DNA of 64,000 nt from contig NZ_CP132942.1 of NCBI RefSeq assembly GCF_040359615.1, positions 4,030,001-4,094,000 of the forward strand. The letters run 5' to 3'. The notes under the pieces are model-generated. The model was given only the letters and a program-made list of their open reading frames with translations, made no database searches and was not told the DNA's origin. The stretch is from Tunturibacter psychrotolerans. GTDB lineage: Bacteria; Acidobacteriota; Terriglobia; Terriglobales; Acidobacteriaceae. Position numbers and translations under genes: made by a program. Positions 36,314 through 45,110 of this stretch are shown here, one piece after another (the stretch's first letter is position 1; each line of letters opens with the position of its first letter).

Positions 36314-37192
36314 ATGACCTCTGCGAACGAAACCGACGAAGCCTACCTCCGCAAAGCAATCGCAGAAGCCAATGGCGCCGAGGCAAATGGCGAAGTTCCC
36401 GTAGGCGCCGTCGTCGTCCATCAAAACAAAATCATCGGCCGCGGTCAGAACCGTGTCCTACGCGACAACGACCCCACCGCCCACGCAGAGATCGTCGCCC
36501 TCCGCCAGGCCGGTCTTTATCTACGCAACTACCGCCTCGAAGACTGCACCCTCTACGTCACACTCGAGCCCTGCGCCATGTGCGCCGGAGCCATCCTCCA
36601 CGCACGCATCGCTCGCCTCGTCTACGCCGCGCCCGATCCCAAAGCAGGCGCCTGTGGCTCAGTCCTCTCCGTCATGAACCACCCCCAACTCAACCACAAA
36701 GTCGAAGTCACCGCCAACCTCCTCGCCGAAGAGTGCGGCACCCTCCTCACCGCTTTTTTTCGCAAACGCCGCCAGGAAAAGTCCCAAGCCCGCATCCTAC
36801 AAACCGAAGCAGCGCCCCGCGACGCAGCGAAGGAGACACTCATGGCGACAAAAAAGAAGTGGTCCGCAAAGGTAAACACCGACTCAACCCATCCCGACGA
36901 AGGCCTCTTCAAAAAAAACGCCTCCGCCATAGCCAAAGCGCTCGCGACAAAAAAAGTCTCTCCAAAGGGCCCAGCCTCCGGCATGCAGATGCTGAACTTC
37001 TACATCAACCGTGCCGGCAAAAACCTAGCCCAGGAACGTCACGCCGAACTGGAAAAAGCGAAGACGCTTCTCTCCGAAATCATCGCCAAAGAAAAGCCCG
37101 AGCCCGCGAAGCCAGCAAAAAAATCCGCAGCGGAAAAAGCCCCAAAGAAAGCAACCAAGAAAGCCGCTGCAAAAAAATCCATCAAAAAATAG
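36314..37192 (+). CDS. tadA: tRNA adenosine deaminase TadA fused to a DUF3175-like domain
   Basis: 292 residues. Residues 1-170 are the tRNA A34 deaminase: zinc His57 and Glu59 in TAHAEIVAL, Cys87 and Cys90 in EPCAMCAGAI. TadA forms inosine 34 of tRNA-Arg(ACG). Residues 177-255 are a different domain, MATKKKWSAKVN to ERHAELEKAKTLL, matching my knowledge of DUF3175. The end is a Lys/Ala-rich H1-like tail (KSAAEKAPKKATKKAAAKK). ATG 36842 inside the frame has AAGGAG 6 bp upstream, so the second domain may also be made alone. Confidence 0.85.
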   Translation: MTSANETDEAYLRKAIAEANGAEANGEVPVGAVVVHQNKIIGRGQNRVLRDNDPTAHAEIVALRQAGLYLRNYRLEDCTLYVTLEPCAMCAGAILHARIARLVYAAPDPKAGACGSVLSVMNHPQLNHKVEVTANLLAEECGTLLTAFFRKRRQEKSQARILQTEAAPRDAAKETLMATKKKWSAKVNTDSTHPDEGLFKKNASAIAKALATKKVSPKGPASGMQMLNFYINRAGKNLAQERHAELEKAKTLLSEIIAKEKPEPAKPAKKSAAEKAPKKATKKAAAKKSIKK

Positions 37193-37201
37193 GAGCCATC
37201 A

Positions 37202-37975
37202 ATGCCAGGTCGTCTCGCAGGCAAAGTCGCAATCGTTACCGGCTCCGGCTCCGGCATCGGCCAATCCATCGCCATCCGCTTCGCCAGCGAAGGCGCCAGC
37301 GTTGTCGTCGACTACCGCACCAACATAGAAAAGTCTAAGGAGACCGCTGCCAAAGCCGAAGCCGCTGGCGGCAAAGCCATTCTCGTCCGAGCCGATGTTA
37401 CCAGCCTTAGCGACACGCAAAACCTCGTCGACCAGGCCTACGAACAACTCGGCCGCTGCGACATCCTCGTCAACAACGCCGGCATCGAAAAAAGCGCATC
37501 TTTCTGGGACGTCACCGAAGCCGACTATGACGCCGTCCTCAACGTCAATCTCAAAGGCGCCTTCTTCCTCACCCAGGCCTTCGTCCGCCGCCTGCGCGAC
37601 GCGAAGCTCCCAGGCCGCATCATCAACATCTCCTCCGTCCACGAGGACATGGTCTTTCCCAACTTCTCCACCTACTGCGCCTCCAAGGGTGGCGTCCGCA
37701 TGCTCATGCGCAATCTCTCTGTCGAGCTTGGCCCACTCAACATCACCATCAACAACATTGCCCCCGGCGCCATCGCCACTCCCATCAACGTCAAGTTGAT
37801 GGAAGACAAACCCAAGCTCGACGCCCTCCTCAAAAACATCCCGCTAGGTCGCATGGGCACACCCGACGACGTCTCCGGCGTAGCCCTCTTCCTTGCCTCC
37901 GACGACGCCGCCTACGTCACCGGCTCCACCTACTTCATCGACGGCGGCCTAATCCGCAACTACCACGAGCAATAA
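37202..37975 (+). CDS. Short-chain dehydrogenase (glucose 1-dehydrogenase-like)
   Basis: 257 residues. TGSGSGIG at 13-20, NNAG at 91-94, catalytic Ser144, Tyr158 and Lys162 (STYCASKGG), with a classical SDR fold. The sequence near GSGIGQSIAIRFASEGASVVVDYR resembles glucose 1-dehydrogenases of bacilli, but many SDRs share it. It starts 9 bp after the TadA gene, giving a likely operon. Confidence 0.9.
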   Translation: MPGRLAGKVAIVTGSGSGIGQSIAIRFASEGASVVVDYRTNIEKSKETAAKAEAAGGKAILVRADVTSLSDTQNLVDQAYEQLGRCDILVNNAGIEKSASFWDVTEADYDAVLNVNLKGAFFLTQAFVRRLRDAKLPGRIINISSVHEDMVFPNFSTYCASKGGVRMLMRNLSVELGPLNITINNIAPGAIATPINVKLMEDKPKLDALLKNIPLGRMGTPDDVSGVALFLASDDAAYVTGSTYFIDGGLIRNYHEQ

Positions 37976-38069
37976 ATCCACATCCCAGCTGCGCACAAAT
38001 CAGCAAAAAGGGTATACGCGCCACGAAGTGGCCGCCCCGCGCGCAGCGGGCCCGTCCGGCAGGACAGCT

Positions 38070-38570
38070 CTAGCGTGTCGAGTAGTAAGCCGTCACGTCC
38101 GTATTCGGAGGCGTAATATCAAACGCCCGCAGCATCGTGATGATCTGCCCGCGATGGTAGGTAGAGTGGTTGATCGCATGTAACACAATCTGCCACCGAG
38201 GAACACAGAAACGCGTGTCGTCGGGCAGCACGGTCAAAAGCTCCAGAGTAAGGTCCGCCTCAGAAGCTGCATCGATCCATCGTCGATACCCATCCCACAA
38301 CTCCGGCCACGATTCGACGAGAAATTCGAAAGAGTGGTGCGGAGCAGGACCGGGCGGTAGCTTTTCGTTATCAACTTCGGCCAATCTGCGAAGCCACACC
38401 TGCTCAGCATCATAAACATGGCAGAAGGTCTGCAGAATATTCGAGTGAGACGCGCCCATCCCTCTTTCCCGCTGCTCGGGCGTAAGAGCCGTACAGGCAT
38501 CGAGAACCTGCTGAGTCCCCCAGGCAGAGTAGCCGGTATGCGCGAGCAAAAGCACCTTAAGCTGCGACAT
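38070..38570 (-). CDS. DinB-family metal-dependent hydrolase-like protein
   Basis: 166 residues. The DinB/YfiT pattern is a four-helix bundle with three His ligands: HVYDAEQVW near residue 51, and INHSTYHRGQI near residue 135. Family members are thiol-dependent transferases (bacillithiol, mycothiol or glutathione) or have unknown roles. It is convergent to the SDR gene. Length is normal. Confidence 0.88.
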   Translation of the reverse strand: MSQLKVLLLAHTGYSAWGTQQVLDACTALTPEQRERGMGASHSNILQTFCHVYDAEQVWLRRLAEVDNEKLPPGPAPHHSFEFLVESWPELWDGYRRWIDAASEADLTLELLTVLPDDTRFCVPRWQIVLHAINHSTYHRGQIITMLRAFDITPPNTDVTAYYSTR

Positions 38571-38632
38571 AACAGGGATTCTAATCCAGCCATACCCTGC
38601 CCTCGGCCAGCCAGCGGGTAAAATAAAACTCT

Positions 38633-38890
38633 ATGGATCTCACCGTCTACTCCGCCTCCTGGTGCCGTGACTGCCGCGAAGCCAAGCGTTTCCTGACAAC
38701 ACACAACATCCCGTTCAAAGAGATCGACATCGAGAACACCCCCGGCGCCGCCGACCTCGTCATCCAGAATACCGGCAAGCGCGCCATCCCTCAGTTCGTT
38801 CTCGACGGCAAGTGGATCCAGCCCTATAAACCCAGTGAAGGCTTCCTCTACGACGAAATGTCTGAACTCTTCGGCGTAAGTCAGCCTTAG
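38633..38890 (+). CDS. Glutaredoxin-like protein
   Basis: 85 residues. CRDC at 11-14 is the redox motif (a Cys-X-X-Cys in the glutaredoxin/NrdH position), followed by IENTPGAADLV, GKRAIPQFVLDGKWI (cis-Pro region). A thioredoxin-fold disulfide reductase of the cytoplasm. It starts 62 bp after the DinB gene start, in the opposite direction. Confidence 0.88.
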   Translation: MDLTVYSASWCRDCREAKRFLTTHNIPFKEIDIENTPGAADLVIQNTGKRAIPQFVLDGKWIQPYKPSEGFLYDEMSELFGVSQP

Positions 38891-38986
38891 TTCGATTGAT
38901 CCAACTGTCAAAATTGTCATCCTGAGCACAACTAGATCATCAAATGGTTCGGGGACATTCGCCAAGCGCAACACTGAAGGAAACTC

Positions 38987-40288
38987 ATGATCGCCCGCTA
39001 CACACGCCCCGAACTTGGCCGCATCTGGTCCGACGCCAACAAGTACCAGTGCTGGCTCACCGTAGAAGTAGCCGCCTCTCAGGCCCTCGCCAAGTTCGGC
39101 CTTGTCCCCCAGTCTGCTGCCGACGCCATCCGCGACAAGGGCGCCTTCACCGTCGACCGCATCAACGAGATCGAAGCTGAGGTCCGTCACGACGTCATCG
39201 CCTTCACCACCACCGTCGCCGAGCACATCAACTCCCCCGAAAACTCCCGCTGGCTCCACTACGGCCTCACCAGCACCGACGTCGTCGACACCGCACAATC
39301 CCTCCAGATCAAAGAGGCATCCGCCATCATCCGCGCGGGCATCGTGGCCCTCTCCGAAACCCTGAAGAAGCGCGCCCTTGAGTTCAAACACACACCCATC
39401 ATCGGCCGCACCCACGGCATCCACGCCGAGCCCTCCACCTTCGGCCTCAAGCTGCTCCTCTGGTATTCCGAGATGCAGCGCAACCTCACCCGCTTCGACG
39501 CAGCCGCCGAAGACCTTCGCGTCGGCAAGCTCTCCGGAGCCGTCGGCACCTTCGGCCACCTCAAGCCCGAACACGAAGAAGCAATTTGTAACCAATTAGG
39601 TCTCAAACCAGTCGCGATAGCGACTCAGGTAGTCCAGCGCGACCGCCACGCCGCCTACATCTCCACTCTCGCCGTCCTCGCCAGCACGTTAGACAAGATC
39701 GCCACCGAGATTCGCCACCTTCAGCGCACCGAAGTCCGCGAGGCCGAAGAGTTCTTCAGCGAAAAGCAAAAGGGCTCAAGCGCCATGCCCCACAAGCGCA
39801 ATCCCATCACCAGCGAACAGATCTCCGGCCTCGCCCGAGTCATCCGCTCAAACGCACAGACGGCCTTCGAAAACGTAGCCCTGTGGCATGAGCGCGACAT
39901 CTCGCACTCCTCTGCCGAACGCGTTATCCTCCCCGACTCCACCATCCTCGCCGACTACCTCCTCGCGAAGACGGAAAACCTGATCGCCAAGCTCCTCGTC
40001 TATCCAGCCCGCATGCTGAAGAACCTCGAATCCACCGGCGGTCTCATCTTCTCCGGTCAACTTCTGCTCGACCTCGCCGAATCCGGCATGTCCCGTGAAG
40101 ACGCCTACCGCCTCGTCCAGGGCCACGCCATGAATTCATGGAAGAACGACCTCATCTTCCGCGACGAGATCGCCAAGGTCCCCGAGATCACCGCCCGCCT
40201 CTCCCCCGAAAAACTAGCCCGCGCCTTCGACTACAACCGCCAACTAGCCAACGTAGACGCCATCTTCACCCGAGTCCTCGGCGAATAG
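38987..40288 (+). CDS. purB: Adenylosuccinate lyase
   Basis: 433 residues. The fumarase/aspartase superfamily signature GSSAMPHKRNP is near residue 265, with GRTHGIHAEPSTFGLKLL (catalytic His) and the C-terminal SGMSREDAYRLVQ typical for PurB. It splits SAICAR and adenylosuccinate to fumarate and products in purine synthesis. AAGGAAACTC precedes the ATG. A 97-bp gap with a short TGTCATCCTGAGC repeat fragment lies upstream. Confidence 0.95.
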   Translation: MIARYTRPELGRIWSDANKYQCWLTVEVAASQALAKFGLVPQSAADAIRDKGAFTVDRINEIEAEVRHDVIAFTTTVAEHINSPENSRWLHYGLTSTDVVDTAQSLQIKEASAIIRAGIVALSETLKKRALEFKHTPIIGRTHGIHAEPSTFGLKLLLWYSEMQRNLTRFDAAAEDLRVGKLSGAVGTFGHLKPEHEEAICNQLGLKPVAIATQVVQRDRHAAYISTLAVLASTLDKIATEIRHLQRTEVREAEEFFSEKQKGSSAMPHKRNPITSEQISGLARVIRSNAQTAFENVALWHERDISHSSAERVILPDSTILADYLLAKTENLIAKLLVYPARMLKNLESTGGLIFSGQLLLDLAESGMSREDAYRLVQGHAMNSWKNDLIFRDEIAKVPEITARLSPEKLARAFDYNRQLANVDAIFTRVLGE

Positions 40289-40355
40289 ATCTTTTTTGCA
40301 ATAGCGAATATTCTCAACATCAGAACCTGCATCCATCTGCAATGGAGCATCAACG

Positions 40356-41876
40356 GTGAAGAGTTTTTTTCGCAAATTGATCCGCTGCGTCGCCGCTCTC
40401 ACTCTATTCACACTCCCCATAGCCGCGCAGAACTCCGACTACGACCAGCCCTACCGCCCGCAAGTCCACTTCTCCCCTGCGGAAAACTGGACGAACGACC
40501 CCAACGGTCTCGTCTTCTTTCAGGGCGAGTACCACCTCTTCTTCCAGTACAACCCCTACGGCGATCAGTGGGGACACATGAGTTGGGGCCACGCCGTCAG
40601 CACCGATCTCCTCCACTGGCACGAGCTTCCAGTTGCCATCCCCGAACACGACAACACCATGATCTTTACCGGCAGCGTCGTCGTCGATCACGGCAACACC
40701 AGCGGCTTCTGCACTCACGGCGACTGTCTCGTCGCCATCTACACCGGCCACACTCAAACCCCTGAAGGAATCCGCCAAACTCAAAACCTCGCCGTCAGCC
40801 TCGACAAAGGCCGCAACTGGGCGCAATACCCCGGCAATCCCGTCCTCGATCTCCACCTGGCAGACTTCCGCGACCCCAGCGTCAGTTGGGACCCCATCGC
40901 GCGCCACTGGGTCATGGCCGTCTCCCTCCCCAAAGAACACAAGATCCGCTTCTACTCCTCCTCCAACCTCAAAGCCTGGACACAACTCAGCGACTTCGGT
41001 CCCACCGGAGACATCAACGGCGACTGGGAGTGCCCCGACCTCCTCCAGATCCCCTCCTCCAACGGTGCAAAGAGCATCTGGGCTCTCAAGGTCGGCCTCA
41101 ATCCCGGCGCCCCACAAGGCGGTTCTGGCGAGCAATACTTCCTCGGAGACTTCGACGGCAAAACCTTCCGCCAATCACGCCTCCGCGGCTCCTACGGCTG
41201 GACCAACTACGGCAAAGACGACTATTGCGCCATCAGCTACAACGGTCTACCCAAGGATCAGAAACCTGTCCTCATCGGCTGGATGAGCAACTGGCAGTAC
41301 GCCGCCCAAATCCCCACCACTCCCTGGCGAGGACAGATGAGTATCCCTCGCCGTCTCTCCTTCATCAACGACGCCGCAGGTCTCGCCCTCAAACAGGAGC
41401 CCATCATCGCTCCTCTCCGAGGGAAAAACTACGAGATCTCAGCCCTCGCCACCAACACCTCTGCCCTCTATGGAAGCGGACACACCATCCAACCTCCCTT
41501 CGAAATTCGGATCCACTTCGGCCATCCCGTCGAATCCGTCTTCGGCCTGAAAATCTACTCCGACCAGCAACACTGGACCGAAGTAGCCTTCGACACCGGC
41601 AAGAAAGAGTTCTACATCGACCGCACCCACTCAGGCGCAGCCATCAGTCCAGAGTTCCGCGTCCGAACCAAAGCTCCGCTGGTCACCACTCGCCCCTACG
41701 ACCTCACCCTGATCGTCGATCGGTCCTCCGTCGAAGCCTTCGCCCAGGACGGAACCATCGCCATGACAGACCTGGTATTCCCCGTCGCCAACAATCTTCA
41801 AATCCAGATCTTCCCCGACGACGCAAAGCCCATCGAAAGCGAAGGCCAAGTCTGGGAACTCAAATCAATCTGGTAA
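40356..41876 (+). CDS. GH32 beta-fructosidase (levanase/invertase-like), secreted
   Basis: 506 residues from a GTG start at 40356. A signal peptide ends near PIAAQNS (residue 25). Catalytic nucleophile Asp48 in WTNDPNG, transition-state Asp173 in FRDPS and acid/base Glu225 in WECPDL make GH32 certain. The C-terminal beta-sandwich (about 345-506) follows. It should cut fructan or sucrose in the periplasm or outside. The neighbouring genes (purB, SnoaL-like) give no fructan cluster. Confidence 0.92.
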   Translation: MKSFFRKLIRCVAALTLFTLPIAAQNSDYDQPYRPQVHFSPAENWTNDPNGLVFFQGEYHLFFQYNPYGDQWGHMSWGHAVSTDLLHWHELPVAIPEHDNTMIFTGSVVVDHGNTSGFCTHGDCLVAIYTGHTQTPEGIRQTQNLAVSLDKGRNWAQYPGNPVLDLHLADFRDPSVSWDPIARHWVMAVSLPKEHKIRFYSSSNLKAWTQLSDFGPTGDINGDWECPDLLQIPSSNGAKSIWALKVGLNPGAPQGGSGEQYFLGDFDGKTFRQSRLRGSYGWTNYGKDDYCAISYNGLPKDQKPVLIGWMSNWQYAAQIPTTPWRGQMSIPRRLSFINDAAGLALKQEPIIAPLRGKNYEISALATNTSALYGSGHTIQPPFEIRIHFGHPVESVFGLKIYSDQQHWTEVAFDTGKKEFYIDRTHSGAAISPEFRVRTKAPLVTTRPYDLTLIVDRSSVEAFAQDGTIAMTDLVFPVANNLQIQIFPDDAKPIESEGQVWELKSIW

Positions 41877-41936
41877 TCTTTTCGAACCTCTTCGCGACGA
41901 TGCGAAGCAACTAAGCAGCGCCGACTGGAGTTCTAC

Positions 41937-42407
41937 ATGAAGAAAGCAATCCTCGCACTCTTCGCAATCGTCCTGCTAACCAACACCGCCCTGGCCGCTT
42001 CACCGAACGTGATGGCGCCTATCCGCCAGTTCATCGACGGCTTCAACACAGGCGATACTCATTCCGCATTCGCAGCCTACGAAGACGGTGACATCACCAT
42101 CATCGACGAGTTCTCTCCCCATCGATGGACCGGCCCCAACGCCGCCAAAGAATGGGCAGCCGACTACGAAAAACATGCCACGTCCACAGGCGTCACCGAA
42201 GGCATCGTCAAATATAGCGCCCCCACGCGCACAGAAATCGAAGAAGACCTCGCCTACGTCATCATCCCCACCGTCTATCTCTACAAGCAGAACGGCAAAC
42301 CGATCGCCGAAGAAGGCCAGGCAACCTTCGTCCTTCATGCAGAGCCGAGCGGCTGGAAGATCCGAAGCTGGACATGGTCCGGCGTCAAACCGCATCCGGC
42401 AACGTAA
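41937..42407 (+). CDS. Exported SnoaL/NTF2-like protein (DUF4440-type)
   Basis: 156 residues. Signal peptide IVLLTNTALAASP, then a cone-shaped NTF2 fold: IRQFIDGFNTGDTHSAFAAYEDG near the start and a C-terminal pair of strands ATFVLHAEPSGWKIRSWTWSG. Such proteins bind small molecules or act as dehydratases, and this one is exported, so no function is assigned. It follows the GH32 gene by 60 bp. Confidence 0.8.
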   Translation: MKKAILALFAIVLLTNTALAASPNVMAPIRQFIDGFNTGDTHSAFAAYEDGDITIIDEFSPHRWTGPNAAKEWAADYEKHATSTGVTEGIVKYSAPTRTEIEEDLAYVIIPTVYLYKQNGKPIAEEGQATFVLHAEPSGWKIRSWTWSGVKPHPAT

Positions 42408-42465
42408 CTCCGAACACACCGGCACGCCCTGTTCGAAAACCATCTGCCCGTTATACGATCTCTCT

Positions 42466-42672
42466 ATGAGTGATTTCATTCCAAAAGCAGCTGAAGTTAA
42501 GACCCGCGGGCTGAGCCCGAAAGCACAGAAGCTTCAGGCCGCACGCGAAAAAGCTGCGGCTCAGGCAAAGGGCGGCGACAAATCTCTTGCCACCTCGTCG
42601 ACCGCTTCCGTCAAGGCGAAGGACTCCTTCGCCGGATCCAAAAAAACAACCTTCCAGCGCAAAGCTGTGTAG
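42466..42672 (+). CDS. Small basic hydrophilic protein
   Basis: 68 residues, beginning MSDFIPKAAEVKTRGLSPKA and rich in Lys, Ala and Ser with the end KTTFQRKAV. No domain or membrane segment. It has an ATG without a clear ribosome-binding site, but codon use is coding-like and a hairpin GCACCGGCC...GGCCGGTGT follows. Similar small Lys-rich proteins are common in related genomes; function unknown. Confidence 0.5.
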   Translation: MSDFIPKAAEVKTRGLSPKAQKLQAAREKAAAQAKGGDKSLATSSTASVKAKDSFAGSKKTTFQRKAV

Positions 42673-42785
42673 CGTCATGGCACCGGCCGCGCAGGCCGGT
42701 GTCTTACACACATTCCTTCCCACCGAATCGCATCGGTCAGGAGCATCATCCAATTGAAGTCAGCCACCTGACTCAAGGATCACTC

Positions 42786-43850
42786 ATGTCCCGCATCGCG
42801 CTCATCGCTGGAGTCACAGGCATCGTCGGCAACAATCTCGCGCACCAGCTCCTCGCAAATGGCTGGCATGTCCATGGCCTCGCCCGACGCGCCTCGAACG
42901 CCATCGACGGAGTCAACTTCATCGCCGCCGATCTCCTCGACCCCACCTCTCTCCGCGCCGCAGTCTCTCATCTCAAGCCGTCGCACATCTTCTTCGCCAC
43001 CTGGCTCCGCCAACCTACCGAAGCGGAAAACATCCGCATCAACTCAGCCATGGTGCGCAACCTCCTCGAAGCCGTCGCGCCCGCCGGGTCAGTCCGCCAC
43101 GTAGCTCTCGTCACCGGCCTGAAGCACTACCTCGGCCCCTTCGAGGCCTACGGCAAAGGCAAGCTCCCCGCCACGCCATTCCGCGAAGAGCAACCCCGCC
43201 TCGAAATCGAAAACTTCTACTACGCCCAGGAAGACGAGGTCTTCGCCGCCGCAGACCGCGACGACTTCAACTGGACCATCCATCGCCCGCACACCATCAT
43301 CGGCTACGCGCTCGGCAACGCGATGAACATGGGCGTCACTCTTGCCGTCTACGCAAACATCTGCCGCGAAACCGGTCGCCCCTTCCTCTTCCCCGGCTCG
43401 GCCGCCCAGTGGAACAGTCTCACCGACATGACCGACGCCAGACTCCTCGCACGCCATCTCGAATGGGCCGCAACGATACCAGTAGCATTTAATCACGCCT
43501 TCAACGTAGTCAACGGCGACGTCTTCCGCTGGAACTGGATGTGGCCTCGTCTCGCCGATTGGTTCGGCATAGAACCCGCTCCCTTCTCCGGCCAGGGCAC
43601 TCCGCTTGAACAACAACTAGCCGGCACCGAAGGCATCTGGCACAAGATCGCAAAATCCCACAACCTGATCGAGTCCAACATCGACCAACTCGTCTCCGCA
43701 TGGCACACCGACGCCGACCTCGGCCGTCCCATCGAAGTCGTCACCGACATGAGCAAGAGCCGCAAACTCGGCTTCCTCGACTACCAACCCACCGACGACA
43801 GCTTTTTCGACCTCTTCACTCGCCTCCGCCACGACCGTATCATTCCCTAA
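42786..43850 (+). CDS. PRISE-type SDR reductase
   Basis: 354 residues from the ATG at 42786 (AAGGATCACTC upstream). The NAD(P)-binding GVTGIVGNNL is at residues 9-18; ATWLRQPTEAENI and the long region VALVTGLKHYLGPFEAYG are typical of progesterone 5-beta-reductase/iridoid-synthase-like enzymes, which reduce enone double bonds. The exact substrate is unknown. No gene with an obvious functional link is adjacent. Confidence 0.85.
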   Translation: MSRIALIAGVTGIVGNNLAHQLLANGWHVHGLARRASNAIDGVNFIAADLLDPTSLRAAVSHLKPSHIFFATWLRQPTEAENIRINSAMVRNLLEAVAPAGSVRHVALVTGLKHYLGPFEAYGKGKLPATPFREEQPRLEIENFYYAQEDEVFAAADRDDFNWTIHRPHTIIGYALGNAMNMGVTLAVYANICRETGRPFLFPGSAAQWNSLTDMTDARLLARHLEWAATIPVAFNHAFNVVNGDVFRWNWMWPRLADWFGIEPAPFSGQGTPLEQQLAGTEGIWHKIAKSHNLIESNIDQLVSAWHTDADLGRPIEVVTDMSKSRKLGFLDYQPTDDSFFDLFTRLRHDRIIP

Positions 43851-43897
43851 GAGTTTGATTTCGACTTCACAAACCCGATATCAACCTACTTAGGAAA

Positions 43898-44296
43898 ATG
43901 ACGATGATCAAGACTCAATCCGACTACGACCAGCATTATCCTCAGGTACCTCTCGACCGCTGGAAGAGAAATGTAGTCGAAGCCGTCGAGAGAATAGGTG
44001 ATAAGCACTATCAATCAACCCACTGGCTCCAAGATGATCGACCTGCTTGGGAGGACCCGAATGAGGTCGTCAGTGTGCTAGTGGACGACTGTGTGTTCAA
44101 CCTGTTTCTGCAGGACTGTGCTTTTAGCTTTTCGGACCAACAGCATGAAGCAGCGGCGAACTTCTCCCTAACGCTGAATAGTTTCCTCAACGAAGCTCCG
44201 GAAATACTGGAGGCAGAAGAAACGTTGAATGATCCACGATGGCAAGATGTTCAGTCATCTGCGATTGGCTTTGTTGCAGCATTCGCACTCCCATAA
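43898..44296 (+). CDS. Hypothetical protein, AT-richer than its neighbours
   Basis: 132 residues. No domain is recognised; it is acidic and rich in Trp and Asp (WKRNVVEAVERIGDKHYQ, DCVFNLFLQDCAFSF), soluble. Codon use (GAG, AAA, TTG, CTG, ATT) differs from the C-ending style of flanking genes, suggesting transfer. Its size and composition resemble immunity proteins of polymorphic toxins, but there is no toxin nearby, so this remains a guess. GAAAATG-type start at 43898 has weak AGGAAA upstream. Confidence 0.55.
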   Translation: MTMIKTQSDYDQHYPQVPLDRWKRNVVEAVERIGDKHYQSTHWLQDDRPAWEDPNEVVSVLVDDCVFNLFLQDCAFSFSDQQHEAAANFSLTLNSFLNEAPEILEAEETLNDPRWQDVQSSAIGFVAAFALP

Positions 44297-44314
44297 CTAT
44301 CTTCGTACTTGGCA

Positions 44315-44929
44315 ATGTCAGACACACTCGTCCAAATCGTAGACGCAGCCGTAGCCGACGCCTACCAGCGAGGAGACCCTCACCTCGTCTGCCACCCCGG
44401 CTGCTCTCAATGCTGCATCGGCGTCTTCCCCATCGCCCACGAAGACGGAGCACGCCTGCGCGAAGGCCTAGCCACACTCGAGCAAACCGACCCGGTTAAA
44501 GCCACACGCATCCACAACCGAGTCAAAGATTCCCTCACCCGCCTAGACCCATGGTTCCCAGGCGACCTCACCACCGGCATCCTCAACGAAGACCACGAAG
44601 CCGCCATCCTCTTCGAAGAGTTCGCCAACGACGAGCCCTGCCCCGTCCTAGACCTCACCACCGGCACCTGCGATCTCTACGAACATCGCCCCATCCTCTG
44701 CCGCACTTTCGGCCCACCCATGCGAAGCGAAGGCGACAACGGCGAAGTCAACCTAGCCACCTGCGAGCTTTGCTTCATCCACGCCACCACCGAAGAGATC
44801 GCCGCTTGCGAACTAGACCCCACCATCCCAGCCAAAGAAGAAGCCAGCAACGAAGCCTTCAACACCACCCACAACCTCCACGGCCAAACCCTCATCGCCT
44901 ACGCCCTACGCCCCCGAATCACCCCCTGA
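44315..44929 (+). CDS. YkgJ-family cysteine-cluster protein
   Basis: 204 residues from the ATG at 44315. The Cys pattern is CHPGCSQCC (C26, C30, C33, C34), CPVLDLTTGTCDLYEHRPILC and CELC, typical of YkgJ-type putative zinc- or iron-sulfur-binding proteins of unknown function (UPF0153). It follows the hypothetical gene by 18 bp. Confidence 0.88.
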   Translation: MSDTLVQIVDAAVADAYQRGDPHLVCHPGCSQCCIGVFPIAHEDGARLREGLATLEQTDPVKATRIHNRVKDSLTRLDPWFPGDLTTGILNEDHEAAILFEEFANDEPCPVLDLTTGTCDLYEHRPILCRTFGPPMRSEGDNGEVNLATCELCFIHATTEEIAACELDPTIPAKEEASNEAFNTTHNLHGQTLIAYALRPRITP

Positions 44930-45064
44930 CCTATCCGCTGATCCGGCGCGCCACCACTCCTCTCAGATCTCAATGAGGACTCATATTCAACAGTTGATAC
45001 AATTCGTCGCGCAGCAAAATCGCGCAGACTAGTCTGACTCGTCGCCATCAAACCAATCACTTTC

Positions 45065-45108
45065 ACTGTCTTTTATGTCTAACTTTACTGTCCTTGGTGT
45101 CTAACCTT
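45065..45108 (+). repeat. 22-bp imperfect tandem duplication before the next gene
   Basis: ACTGTCTTTTATGTCTAACTTT and ACTGTCCTTGGTGTCTAACCTT lie head to tail and differ at 4 of 22 positions, ending 2 bp before the ATG at 45111. This could place or replace the ribosome-binding region. A related sequence, GGACACCAAAGACACGAAAG, occurs in the HD gene near 35660. Confidence 0.7.
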
Positions 45109-45110
45109 AT

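Noticed and set aside
38234..39595. 453-codon minus-strand frame over DinB, glutaredoxin and purB
   Set aside because: Overlaps three supported genes; peptide lacks domains.
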